DNA from: Rotaria socialis | Lineage: Eukaryota > Rotifera > Eurotatoria > Philodinida > Philodinidae | Reading direction: 5' to 3' | NCBI GenBank assembly: GCA_905331475.1 | Contig: CAJNYU010002455.1 | Location: forward strand, 25,947 to 89,946 | DNA: 64,000 nucleotides | Shown: positions 25,801 through 42,442 of the stretch, piece after piece | How positions within the stretch are numbered: the stretch's first letter is position 1 | Layout of the letters: each line of letters starts with the position of its first letter | Notes under the pieces: model-generated | Database searches by the model: none | Told to the model about the DNA's origin: nothing | The model's input: only the letters and a program-made list of their open reading frames with translations | Translations under genes and position numbers: made by a program

Positions 25801-26160
25801 TTGTATCATCAATAGAAACTCAAAAGAACAATGTTTTAGACTTGATCTTTTTATATCAGTAGACCAAATACTAATGTCTTGCTAAAAATATCGAATCGGT
25901 TTTTTAAACTATGCTGTCATTTGTCAAAGGCAGTGTCATATGAAGAAGAATTTCTTCTTTACAATTAAGACCCTAAAGAATCCGCAAAAAATTGTTGTCA
26001 TCAGGGATGATGTAAAAGAAGAAAGATATTTTGTATCATTCAGCATCGCCATCTGTTTTTCTTCGTTGCTAGTTCTTCGCTCTTATTCGTTCTACCTAAA
26101 TATGAGTCATGTGAATTACAACGGGTGTCTACAACATTCGTTTCTCGAATATTAATAATA

Positions 26161-26698
26161 ATGGGTTGCTTGCAATCAACAGAATCTATGGATTTCGATA
26201 CAATTCAACCAGTTGTATTACGAACTTCGGGAGGTATTGCAACATATAGCGGTACGACTGAACGAGGCCGATGTCAAGTTTGTTTAATTTCAATCTGTAT
26301 TAATAGTTCTTTTTTCTTATCTTTATAGACACTTGGCGATGCAGAAATGGCATTGACTGAAGATTGTTTCTATTCTCAAGCAATCGGAACTGGTTGTTGT
26401 GGAGACCAAGGACTAATGAGAATTCCGATTTCAGCAGTCAAAGATATACGACAACAGTCATGTAAAATTTATACTATTTTTTTTAAAACGAAAAACGTTT
26501 TGTTTTGTAATTTTTAAAGATTTCAATGGACGTTATCGTGTTGATCATCCTCACTTGGTAATAACCTATACTACTACCGATACGAACGGCTCTCATGAGC
26601 ATCAAGCCGGTTGGCAAATGAATGATATTGCATATAATCAGTGGAAAACTGCTATCGAACAATTAAAAGAACGGGATCCATCACCTCAACAAGCATAA
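26161..26698 (+). CDS. Small MGC-type (probably myristoylated/palmitoylated) protein with PH-like fold
   Basis: Exons: 26161-26277, 26329-26461 and 26520-26698 (429 nt, 142 residues). The N-terminus MGCLQS fits N-myristoylation at Gly2 with palmitoylation at Cys3, so membrane attachment is likely. The body (RCQTLGDAEMALTEDCFYS, then GLMRIPISAVKDIRQQ, then HLVITYTTT...WQMNDIAYNQWKTAIEQL) reads as alternating beta strands closed by an amphipathic C-terminal helix. That pattern resembles a PH or GRAM-like domain. No ortholog is recognised. The PH-like reading is an inference from the pattern. A candidate AATAAA lies near 26844. Confidence 0.75.
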
Positions 26699-27782
26699 TT
26701 ATTATTTTACGGACATAACAACTATTTGGTCTTATTGCTTATTCTTTCGCAATCACATGAACAAGTTTATTTGACGTCACAGAAGCATGCAGCGATTAAG
26801 TGTGGATCTTTTTTTATATTCGTTTGAACGCAATATATTAACAAAATAAAAAAAAAAGAGATAGTAACTTTTATTATTAATCAATAGGAGGAGATTGATT
26901 CAATAGTGTTTTTTTTTGTTTCGATTATTATTGCTAATAAATCATACTATGAAGAATGTAAAGCTGTTATAAGAAAAGTTTTACCACATAAAATGATAAA
27001 CCAAGGGTTATTTTAGATGTTCTAATATTTCGATTTTCCTAATTATTATACTTCACCTAGATATTGAATATCTACTTTATTGATTATATACTCTTACGAA
27101 AACATTTTGACCTAAAAATGTCTTCAGATTAATTAGAAAAAAAAACAACACTTTAGATGTTGAACTGTGGCCTGTTGCTTTTTAATTTTATTTGAAGTAG
27201 TTTTTTTCTTAACTTCAAACACACCTTTCATTCTCTTCAGATGCATTATTGATTTTGTGTGAATCATACAGTTGACATAAAAATGTACTGGATTTTGTAT
27301 ATTTTTTGTTCTGCTGAATTTTTTTTTCTTACTCCAGATGTCTCTTGAGTGTATTGGTTATTTTTTAAGCTTATCTTTAATAATATAGATGTCTATAATA
27401 GATGTTTATAATCGCGAACTTCTATAAATAAATAAAATTAAAAAAACAAGTTCGCTGAACTTTTTTATTAGAAAGATAAGCTCAAAATAGATTTTACGAA
27501 TAAGATTGATGCTCTCGATTTGTTTATTTTTCAATAGTTCTTCTACTGCAATGCTATTGTTTTGTTTTCCTTCTGTGTTTATATATGTGTAAATATTAAA
27601 GTTTTTTTTTCTTCTTTCTGTCTTACGCTCGATCGATTGTGAGGTAAATTTGGTGTAAGAAAGTCAATCAAATATATATATAGAATAAAAGACCATAAAA
27701 ATGTCATACGAAAATAATAAAAAGAATGAAATATGACGTTCGAAGGATAATAATATCAATTCTTTTTTTTCAGATATCATCA
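26699..27782. other. Intergenic region before CHFR
   Basis: This is AT-rich sequence with many T runs and AATAAA-like motifs. No ORF is supported. A polypyrimidine tract with cag at 27761-27773 ends 9 nt before the CHFR ATG. It is either a cis acceptor of a 5' UTR intron or a trans-splice acceptor. Confidence 0.5.
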
Positions 27783-30700
27783 ATGAATGAGTCTGTTTTA
27801 TATCGTTTAAAAAATCTAAACGATCACAATATAATATCAGTGTGCAAAAATCAATTCACCATTGGGCGTGCTACAAGTAAACCGATTATGTTTTTATTTG
27901 AATGACATCAATAGTAATGTTACGTTGTCGAAGTCGATGTTTTCAATAAATGACTACACCTTCGATTCTTCTTGTCTCATAATAGGGTTGCTAAGTGATT
28001 TAAGTCCGTAATTGAAATCGATTTTCGTTTTCTTCTCTTTCCTTACCGTGATATATTTACAAGCATTTGCATTAATGTATATGTAACTATTAATACTATT
28101 GAATGTTAACGAGTTACCTAACTATGAAAGGACAAGGTTATTCTTTTGGTCAAAGAACTAATTTTAAACTCTACGACGAAAGACAATCTACCTTAAAATA
28201 TACAGAAGAATTCTATTAATTTCGTACAAATAAGTATCTCAAATAGAAAAGGTCTTGAAAATGAATTTGTTTTGGCTTACTTTTGTAACTTGTTCATTTG
28301 TTGAATAAGTCCTATTGTGAATGGAAAAATTAGTTGCGTGTTTTTTCTGCAGCTAATGATTTAGCGATGGCAAACAATAGATACATGTCATCGTGCCATT
28401 GCATAATTGAATTTAGTAATGGACATGTTTATATTCGTGACACAAGTTCAAACGGTACTTTAATTAATCGATCAAAAAAAATTAATAAAAATGATACGGT
28501 AAATATTCATCTATAAATACACGAGAAAAACTTATCCTTCATATTTAGCCTATGGAACTTCATACCGGTGATATTGTTCACCTTGTGTTTCGAAAAGACG
28601 AACCTGAATCAAGTAAGTTTAGCGAATATGAAAAATAATCGATGCTTGCAATGATTCATTTCTTATATTTAGATGCCATTTTTCAATTGGATTTACCTAT
28701 TATTATTGAATCAAAGACTAAAACTGAAAAAACTTTGAAACGAAAACTTTCTGGTAAGAAACAACTGTCATTCGTGTCATGCTACTTGCAGTACACATAA
28801 TGATTCACTATACAAGAGCGTATCCATTAGTGAGATCAAGTTTATCTATCAAGGACTCTTCTGGTAATAAACGTAGACACATGGCGTTGTTTTTAAACGA
28901 TCGATATGATAAATACAGATCTTTTGAGTATACTTTTCCGCTGAGCATGATTTAACACGAGAGGAAAAAAACATCCGATTCAGACCGTATGAACCGACGA
29001 GTGTTTGTACTGATACTTTCTATCAAATTTTCTTGTTAAATCTATGCATTCTAATTAATTTAGATACTCTATCGATTTCGGCGAATGGTTCGTTTCTTTA
29101 TAACTTGAAATATTGGTTTCCTATGATTTCATTTTATAGAGACAAAAGAAAATGTTGATCTATCAAATTTAATGAATAAAAGTTCCGATGTTGAAATGAA
29201 ACCAACTAATTCAAATGATCTAATTACTATGAAAGCTGGCGATGATATGGAAGATATACTTACATGTGTTTGTTGTCAAGATATTATGACAAATCCGATT
29301 TGTCTCGAACCTTGTTTACATGCATTTTGTAGTGATTGTTATGCTTCATGGGAACCTGTTCAACGTACTTGGTAAGTACTAGTTTGAGATATTCAAAGGA
29401 AAGCAATCATAAGATCATGGGAGGTCTAACTACAATTTGAACTAAGAAACAACGATGCTTTGTAGCTATATTTAGTAATCACTGAACCAGCATCGTTCTT
29501 GATCTTGGCTACTGAAGCTAATAAAATCTAGGTGAATTTTCTATTCTGTATAGTCTGAGTTGTGTAATACATCACATTGAAATTGAGCAGAGATTATTGA
29601 ACTATTAGCAGTCTGAAGATAACAACAGAAGACCGATAGACTATCAAAATAAAAAATAATGGCATTGGATCATTATCTTAATGGATATTGATGATCGGTT
29701 AATATTGTTCTTAACCAATTGCGTATGATTATTTGTCTCCCAATGACGTTTCAAAAGGTTGCAAACACCTGCCATCGTTGACATATGTCGACAAGTCTAA
29801 TTAGACATAAATTTCGATGTTGACAAAATTTGATGGGCGTCTGAAATGGTTTTTTAATTTCTTTGAGAGAAAATTATAATTCTATTCTGCAAATAAAGAT
29901 CTGTGAAACCGTAATATCTTTCGAAATCCTTATTTTTTTTTATTTTAGTCCAAAATGTCGTGTAAAGGTGACTGATAAAAAGAAGAATGTAGTTATTAAT
30001 GGTATTTTAGAAGCATTTCTTAAAGCATATCCAAACAAACGCCCAACACTAAATCCTATTGGTAGTGCAAAAAATGCAATGAAAACGACAACTAGCACAA
30101 AGATTGAAGTTTGTTTTTGAAAAGAAAAAATCAATAAATTGGACATTGTAATCCGTGTTTAGGTTAATCAAAATACAGCGAGTCGTAACGATGATCAATC
30201 TAATGATGAAGTATTTAACAAATCGGAATTTTTTTCCAAGAGCAAATTCATTTGTGTTCTTTATTTTAGATGGATGATGAATCTGTGGATAATGATATGT
30301 AAGTTTTCATCTTATTTAAAACAAAATTAGGTATTTAATCTTGTTTGAATTACAGTTTTCTTGTACCGGCCACACCAATTTCTAATGTTCAATTCACATG
30401 TCGTCAATGTCCAACACCGCGTGTCTTCGGTAAATCTAGTTTTTTTTTATATCGATTTCGAATTCTAATTATTGTTCAGGCCGTACATCGAATATGAATA
30501 CTGTTTTGAATGGGTTTCAATGTCGTCCTAATCAACGTCACATTCTTTGTCAATGCTGTACGAAGCCAATGCCTGATAGACAAGATGAGCCCAATATTCA
30601 TCAAAGTTGTAAGTTGATATTTCGCTTTGTTCTTTTTTTTTGTTAGTGGTTATTTCTTTTGATCTAGGTGAAATCTGTCAGCAACATTTTTGTAACATTT

Positions 30701-31652
30701 ATTTTCAAAAATGTCAACGAGCAGAGTGTCTCGGCTGTTTAAATCATTTAAAAGGTATTAATTAGTAATTTTGATTTTATGGAAAATTTATTCTGTGAAT
30801 TATAGATTTTAATTTCAATCGTCAACATCTGACTAATATTATTAATAATAATCCTATTGAAACATTAATTATTCAAGTAAGTTCAGGCCGCCATTGTTGA
30901 TTTAGTTCTATAAGAATATACTAATCAGGAAATGAAACGGACTATGAAAAATTGAAAGCCTTATTTCTCAAATTGCTTTCTCTGCTTACAATAGGAAAAG
31001 AGATCCACCGTCAACTCCATTGAATATTCTATTCTTTCAGACATGACATAGTAATTGGTTAATACATTGAAGACTTCATCGTTTTGTTTCCTAGCGTTTA
31101 TTTATTAAGACCATTGTTGAGTAGAGCGCACGAATGACTAAAAGAGATGTTACTCATGCCATCAATATCGTTGAGTGGAATTCTACTGTAAAAGTACACG
31201 CACGACAACAGTCCTTCTGTTTCTCTTCCTGGAGAAAGATTCACTTCATATCTAATTGAACAAATACATTTAGAATTATCTGAAAGCTCATCGTGGAAGT
31301 AGCCATGATTTACTTGTTGAATGTTGTCAACGTCTTGATCGAAAAGAGTTTACTTGTACTGGTATTGATCGAAACATGGCTGGTTTGTTTTTTTTCCTTT
31401 GTTTTCAACGTCATTGATTTGTTCTTGTTCTTTCTAGTTCCATCAACAAAAGTTGTTTGCTATAAATGCGGTTTGAATATTTTCAGAGAACTAGCGTATC
31501 AATTTCGTGTCGCAATGAAGCCGACTGACATATTACCAATGACGTTGCGTAATCGTGAGGATTGTTTCTATGGTAAACATTGTCGCACGCAATACACGAA
31601 ACCAGCTCATGCACAAAAGTTTAATCATGCCTGTGAACAAACTAAACATTAA
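27783..31652 (+). CDS. CHFR: E3 ubiquitin ligase CHFR (FHA-RING-PBZ mitotic checkpoint protein)
   Basis: Fifteen exons: 27783-27876, 28353-28498, 28549-28612, 28673-28753, 29064-29087, 29140-29371, 29949-30108, 30163-30210, 30270-30298, 30356-30429, 30480-30608, 30668-30754, 30806-30876, 31274-31382 and 31438-31652. They total 1563 nt and 520 residues. The FHA domain (about 1-100) keeps G28-R29, S45-x-H47 and SSNGT (63-67). The RING (about 179-217) has CVCCQD, CLHAFC and CPKC. The cysteine-rich region contains CCTKPMPDRQDEP and CEICQQHFCN. The C-terminus has VVCYKCGLNIFRELAYQFR and a PAR-binding zinc finger, with ligands C492, C498, H507 and H513. CHFR delays mitotic entry under stress and ubiquitinates its targets. 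PBZ binds poly(ADP-ribose). The protein is shorter than vertebrate CHFR, mainly between FHA and RING. The 24-nt exon at 29064 is the least certain. Confidence 0.93.
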
Positions 31653-31800
31653 TCTCGGTGTTTTCGTTTTGCTTTGTATTATATGAGAAACAGAAAAAAA
31701 AGGAACTCTGAAATAGTAATTATTATTATATGTTATTTGTTTGTTTTATTTGTTAGAAGATGATAGTAGAATATGATTTGATAAATGAACTTGTTTATTT

Positions 31801-31813
31801 TATTTTATTACAG
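31801..31813 (+). promoter_or_regulatory. Splice acceptor abutting the KDM4 ATG (possible trans-splice site)
   Basis: The sequence tattttattacag ends exactly before ATG 31814, only 161 nt after the CHFR stop, and no AATAAA occurs in between. Bdelloid rotifers are known to add a spliced leader. The position fits a trans-splice acceptor, although a cis-spliced 5' UTR exon is also possible. Confidence 0.45.
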
Positions 31814-36309
<4,496 letters not shown>

Positions 36310-38207
36310 ACTATTGAACTGTTTTTCTCGTCTGTATAGGATCTTCAATATTTTGTTTTTGTTGTCTTATTGAATGCACACAAAAATATATTTATATATA
36401 TATATCTCACATACCAACACTTATATTTCTATTTTTCTGTTTTTGTGCCGAGTTCCGGTGATATATATATATATATATACATATATATGTCACTGCAGTT
36501 TTGATTTTGTAGTTATTGTAACGTGTTTGTTTCGTTTTGTACCTTGTCATTTCTCTTTGTTTTTTAATTATCTAGAGGAAAAGAGAAATGAAAACAAAAA
36601 CCTTTCTTTTTTCAAGTCTTGTTCTATAGACAAATAGATAATAGACACTTGATAGTTGTTGTTTAACATATGATGTTTATTACGTATAATGTGAATGCCA
36701 GCTGTGCCACAATGATTTATTTATGCTCGCCTATGATCGATCGGAAATGACCGAAGAATGAACAACTAACTAGTGCCTTTTGAACTTTTCTTCTCTTATA
36801 GCTACGTATATATCAGTATGATCATCAACAAGATAAGTATACTGTTCAAAATACAAGATTGCCTTTGATAGGAAGTTAATAAGACGATGAAATCCGATTG
36901 GGAAAGTTCAAACTAAAAGACGAATGAATAACCCGATAAACTCATTTTTTATGATAAAGGTCAAATTAATTTCCACGAAATTTCTTTTTTTCCTATTAGA
37001 TATTCCATGCAGAATTCATACGTAACGATTTAGTAACTTGATTTGATCTCTATTCCCAATAGAATACTAAACGCGAAGATAATATTTTTTTTCCCAATGC
37101 TTCATTTGCTAATCGATCTACTGTCGTAATCTTTAAATGGGAAAACAAATGCTATTTAAATCTCATTATATTTCGCGTTCGTAGTGTGTAATCAAGAATC
37201 CATTATGAAATGGAAAAAGATAATTATGAAATAGAACGCATAGTTTGGTCATTTTACGTCTAGACTCTCGCATTGATCCTCTTTTTTTCCTGTTAGTACG
37301 AGAGAATTTAATTCTAGCCTTAAGTAATGTTACTTGAATTTCTATCAATTTAGAAGAAGAAAAAAAATTGGTAATTTATATACACACACATCTTCCGTTG
37401 AACGTCATGAATTGTCTATCCTTAAATTGAATTGATTCTCATGACAATGAAAGACAAACAGTATATTATGACAAAAGAAGCATTAGGGCATCAGCACGCC
37501 GCCATTATTCTGCGCGAACAAATGGTTCATTGATGTGATGCGATGTCTTGTGCTCATCGCGTGTACGTGTAGATAAGAGGCGGGCAGCTGACTGGTTTTT
37601 TTCACTGTCGACATGTGTCAGCTTATATATATATATATATAGATATAGGATGCTTGGACAGCATCAGTATCGTTCTCGATTAAATGATCACTAGACTTCC
37701 TTTTCGAAGCAAAATAATATTAATACATGTTGTTTTCTTTCCAACACGCAGATGGCACATTTCGCCTCTCGTCATCTATTTTGTCACCTAAACTTCATTT
37801 GAATGATTAAATTGAACACATAGTTTTGTTTGACACTTCAATTCATATGAATATTCGAATAAAACTAATCATTCGAAAAGGATTCATTTGAGTTGTTCTA
37901 TTTTCTAATGCTGTGAAAATGATAAAGTGTGTGATGTGCAAATAAGCGCATAACGAACAACATCAATTCTATTGATCATACTATCGAGAGATAATAGAAC
38001 TGAAATAAATTAATTGCTATCGAAAAATCTTTTAATAACAAAAATTGTTCGAGAATAACATTGATAATTATCAAGAAACGAGAAAAGAAAACAGTTTTCT
38101 CTCTCTTTCTCTCTCGCTTTGTTTTATTTTATATTTTTGATGCTTAATAAAAAATAACAAAATTCAAGGTTTTCAACATCACTCTCGTATCTAAGGTTGT
38201 TTGACTG
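36310..38207. other. Convergent intergenic region with TA microsatellites
   Basis: Between the 3' ends of KDM4 (+) and the sulfotransferase (-) lie (TA)n tracts at 36393-36404, 36461-36488 and 37624-37642. A small GC-richer patch lies near 37490-37600. No ORF with domain evidence and no RNA gene are seen. Confidence 0.5.
36461..36488. repeat. (TA)n microsatellite
   Basis: About 13 TA units interrupted by one C (atac atat). It lies downstream of KDM4. Confidence 0.85.
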
Positions 38208-40270
38208 TTAGAGCCAAGAAAAATTGATTTGAGCAAGCTCTTTTAGCTGTTGATTACATGTTGAATATAAGGTTTTTAATTTTTCTCGTGTATGCTCGGA
38301 TATTGATGGATGATGTCGACCTTTCGATGAGCCTAGACATCCGTTGGGCTGTTTTATACAAGGAAAATTTCGTTTATGGGAATTAAAATAGAAATGTTCT
38401 TGTTGAATGTGATTTGATATATTTAAAAATTTTTGTACGGATTCAAGTTCTTGCCATGGACGTTGTATTAGATTTTCTCCGTCGACAAAATGTATTCGTT
38501 CCAATGGAAAATATTTGAGCCAACGACGTAGATATAGAGAATAACAACCAATTTTAATGGGTGTCCAACGTGTAAAATTGTTCATGGAAATAAATTCATC
38601 AAATGTTGGATAAGATTCATGTCGATTTTTAATTTGTACATAATCACTGATGGCGCGTATAATGGGATCTCGTAAAATTACGATCAATTTTACTTCAGGT
38701 AATAAGTGAGCTATACGCGCTGGAGTTTGTCTATCGATAAAATAATGTGGAGTTTTTTCTATAGTTAAATATTGATTATTTTTCGCTATTGGCATTTGAT
38801 TTCTAAAAAATGCAACAAGCAAAAAAAAAGATTAATAATGATCTTATTTAATAAATGAAACTCATTAATCATTCGACAGCTTTTTTTCTCTTCTTCTTCT
38901 TCTTCTCAAGGTGTAACCGTTCAATTATACGATTATGATCATGGCATGTATATGCACGCATGATAAATGAGAAAACAGAAGCAACAACATCTATATACGA
39001 GACGTCATACTGTGATGATGATAAGATAAAGACAAGGAAGTGAAGCGAATGTTTCCTATTCGCATCGGCGCACCTTTTGCTTTCTGTTCTCTCTGATCAA
39101 TTTCAATATTAACCTCCTGTTGTGAATAGTCAATAATAACTTACAGTAATGCTTTTGTTTTTTTTACTATAAACGATTCATTTAGACATCGGAGTCTATC
39201 ATCAAAATCTAATCATATAATTGTCTAATGACCATAAAAGAATGAATATTTCTCTTCATCAAAATTCTACTAAACATCACTCAAGATAATAAATGACTCT
39301 TATTTATACAGCATACATTAACGTACCTTGAAGCGCATTCGAAATCTGCTCGTTAGACATGATGTCATCTTCATATGGGCTAGACTGAAAATTTGTTTTC
39401 TAGCTGAATGCTCCTCGTTTTCGTGTATATTGATCTTTTATTCTTTGTTCATTCTATTTTCCGATTGAATTCACTTTTTGGTTTTGTTTTTTTCAATTAA
39501 AATTTGCCGCCCACCTGATGCGATCAAAAAGGGCACATCTGCGTAATTTATTTTACATAAAACTCTTCGTTCGCGTGCCATATCAATTTTTATTCTTTTC
39601 ATTTCATATAATAAACAGAACTAGCCTGTAGGGAAGTTTCGATTACACAGAATGAAACACGCAAGACAATCTTTATTCACGTTTATATATGGAAATAGTC
39701 TAAACGCACGAATCCCAATCCCACTAAAAAAATCGATTTTTATGCTAGGAATGTTACTGAATGATTTTACTCAAATAAATTATGAATGTTAGTAGTTGTG
39801 CATTGTCATTCTTGCTCTCTAATGATAGAGATCATTATACATGCTTGACTAGACTCGCACTAGTCTACTTATTCGTCCCATCCTTGCGCATGCGCATGTG
39901 TGCACTTGAAAGAATAGACGCGCTCGTCTGAACTCTTGAGACTATGACTTTAATCTATCTGTTGTTTCAACTAATAATCTATTGGGCAAGTTAAAAATGA
40001 AAAAGAAAAAGAAAAAGAAAGAAATCAGACTTAATTTACATACCGATACCAATCGAGGCCAAATTGAAAATTTTGTGGTGAATCAAAATAATGAATTTCA
40101 GTTGATGAAACAGCTGTAGCTGGATGTATAGAAAGAAATTTTAATAACGCTCGTGTGCCACACTTTTTCACACCAATTATAATTGCTTGTGGAAGACTTT
40201 TAGAAGTTGTTACTTCAGATGAAGATATAATTGTTGATATAATACAAACAATTGTTATTACTAAGATCAT
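38208..40270 (-). CDS. Heparan sulfate glucosamine 3-O-sulfotransferase (HS3ST-like)
   Basis: Two exons, 40270-40044 and 38802-38208 (822 nt, 273 residues), are joined at WYR|NQMP across a 1241-bp intron. The N-terminal hydrophobic segment (MILVITIVCIISTIISS) is a signal or signal-anchor, so Golgi lumen is expected. The 5'-phosphosulfate loop is IIIGVKKCGTRALLKFL, followed by EIHYFD. LTIEKTPHYF and the 3'-phosphate motif VILRDPIIRAISDY are intact. The C-terminal HS3ST disulfide region is present (NFPCIKQPNGCLGSSKGRHHP). The enzyme transfers sulfate from PAPS to the 3-OH of glucosamine in heparan sulfate. It is a little shorter than vertebrate HS3ST1, mostly because of a short stem. The isoform is not assignable. 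Confidence 0.92.
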
Positions 40271-42442
40271 TCCATTACGTCAATAATTGAAATAGACAAG
40301 ACAAGACAACACTTGACCGACATCCGAATGACTCGTTGACCAGCCACTAGTTAATTGATCTTCAACAAGACACAATGGTTACATACATAGATTGTGATCC
40401 TCTCTTTCTCCGGAAGAGAAGAACAAAAAAGACGAGAAGAGAGAGAGAGAGAGGGAAAAAAGAAAAGACTTGTTGCTCTCTCTCTCTCTCTTTTTGTGTG
40501 CCTCTCAATGAAGAGAGTTCATACGTTTTATTTGCTGTTGTACCCTATCGCACGCTATTCTTCTTCTCTATTCTACTATTGATTGAACGTGTGTTTGTAT
40601 GGCAAGCGAGTGTCAAATACGAAACGGATCAAAGTACCCTTGATTTTGTCTCTGAACAAACAATGCATGCATTCAATGAGAAGATTTATAATCCCACCCA
40701 TCGTCTTCATTTGCTCTAGGTGATGTTCATACGCGATATCATTATGAATACAATCGTTCGGTCGAATTCATCGAAACTATGCAAAAAATTGTTTCATTCA
40801 TTTTGACGCATATATAACTTGATATATAACAAAAAGAAAAACAAAAGAAAATAATCATAATAAGTAGTCTAACAGATATCTATACATAAACGTATAATAT
40901 ATGTCAATATGATGCAACAAAATGTACGCAAGGGAGAATGAATGTTTATCAAAAATAGATATGTATGGGACCAATTAGCTTTGCATATGTGCAAGCATAG
41001 TAAAACAAGAATTGATGATAGGCACACGTGTTGTGCTTATTTGTTTATCGTTGCAGTTCATCAACTGAAACGAGCTCTGTTAACACTTTCTGTAATTATT
41101 TTACTTTAGGGTTACATATGACATTTATTTCAAGGATGATCAAATGATTATTGATATATATATATATATCGTTTGAAGAAAACAATGTTTATATAATCGA
41201 TTTGTAAATTTGATATTATGATTGAAAACGAAACGAAGAAAAAAAATATATGTAGAATACATCGGATATGTAAGAATGCTTCTCACCGTCGTTAAATGAA
41301 TTCTATTGTTTCTTTGATTTCCTTTTGATAATGAGAAGCAAAAGTAAATAGATGAAGTCAACGAAGGATCAATATCATATCCGATATACATTTTCAAAAA
41401 ATAGACTCAAATATTTCGTTTTTTTTTTGTTTCAACCGTCTGTATTAAGAAAATTTAACGTTATAAAGTCAAAATGAAAATGGTCAGATAGTAATGTTGA
41501 GCAGCTGGATTAACCACAGGACATATGATATTCTATTGAATATAAAATATGTAGGAGTTGAATAGATGATGTCTAGAAGGGGAAACAAGATGAGTATCTA
41601 GGAAGAAAAGAAGAGAGGTGATGTAAGTTATTTCTTGTTGAGTGAGATGAGTTATGAAATAACGATATAAAGGTCAAGACCAAATCTACAAGAACATTGC
41701 TCTAAATAGATTTAATTGTACGATTGAAATTAAATAAAAATAAACAGAAGATTTTATTTGTTTTGCAAAAAAAACTATTTCCAACCCGAAAAATATAATC
41801 CTGCTAATTTACAATACGATAGAGGACGCTTGGTACCTTCTTCTTTGAAATAAGGACGCTGAGATGCATCTATGGCTCTGTAGAATATTGCATTATGATT
41901 AGTAATGTTTATTTATATGTTATTTGCATTCTATAATTTGTAAGTTGGCAACACTTTGCTTCTATTCTATTCGAATATAATTGATTGACGTCATATTTTT
42001 AATAGCGTTATGTCGCATGATTCTTTTCAAATAAACAGTGCTGGGGAATCTTCTACTATATGCTTATACTTTACAATAACAATCCAATAAATCGATTCTC
42101 TTGTGCTGTTCTGACTGTAAGCAATACGAAGCATAAGTATTTTTTTTATATAGAATAAAAACATGACCTTTTTATGTCCGTCAGCAATGGTTTATTTCCG
42201 TTTTTTTTTGTTCTGATGGGAAGATTTTTTGTCGCGCATTTCATGAATAAGATTATTGATACGGAGCCAACGAAAAAAATCTTTTCTCTTTCTCTCTTCG
42301 TTACTTTCTTTTTTTTTCTTTTTGTAAATGAAAACACTCAGAAGTGTTATGTCATTGTAATGAATCACCTTACTATATATTCTTCTGCTCGATTTTAGGT
42401 TTCTTTTTACATCGTAATATTTTTTTTTGTTGGCCTCGGAAG
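40271..42442. other. Divergent intergenic region with GA/CT and TA repeats
   Basis: It lies between the HS3ST-like (-) and U-box (+) starts. A GA run (40438-40453) and a CT run (40475-40490) are complementary and could pair. A TA tract lies at 41154-41169. ORFs at 40375-40719 and 41140-41397 run through these repeats and are not credible. The sequence gattttag just before 42399 is a possible splice acceptor upstream of the U-box ATG. Confidence 0.5.
40438..40490. repeat. GA tract and complementary CT tract
   Basis: A (GA)8 run and a (CT)8 run are separated by about 20 nt, close to the HS3ST-like start. They could form a hairpin. Confidence 0.7.

Larger units (their letters stand above)
19182..26160. 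other. 7-kb region without a supported host gene
   Basis: Apart from the candidate transposon (21741-22850) and the repeat-like tract (20390-20640), I see only AT-rich sequence. ORFs at 19179-19403, 24151-24348, 24543-24770 and 25940-26155 have no domain or in-phase exon partners. No RNA gene is visible. Confidence 0.5.

Noticed and set aside
40375..40719. ORF through GA/CT repeats
   Set aside because: Generated by simple repeats. Arg/Glu and Ser/Leu runs only.
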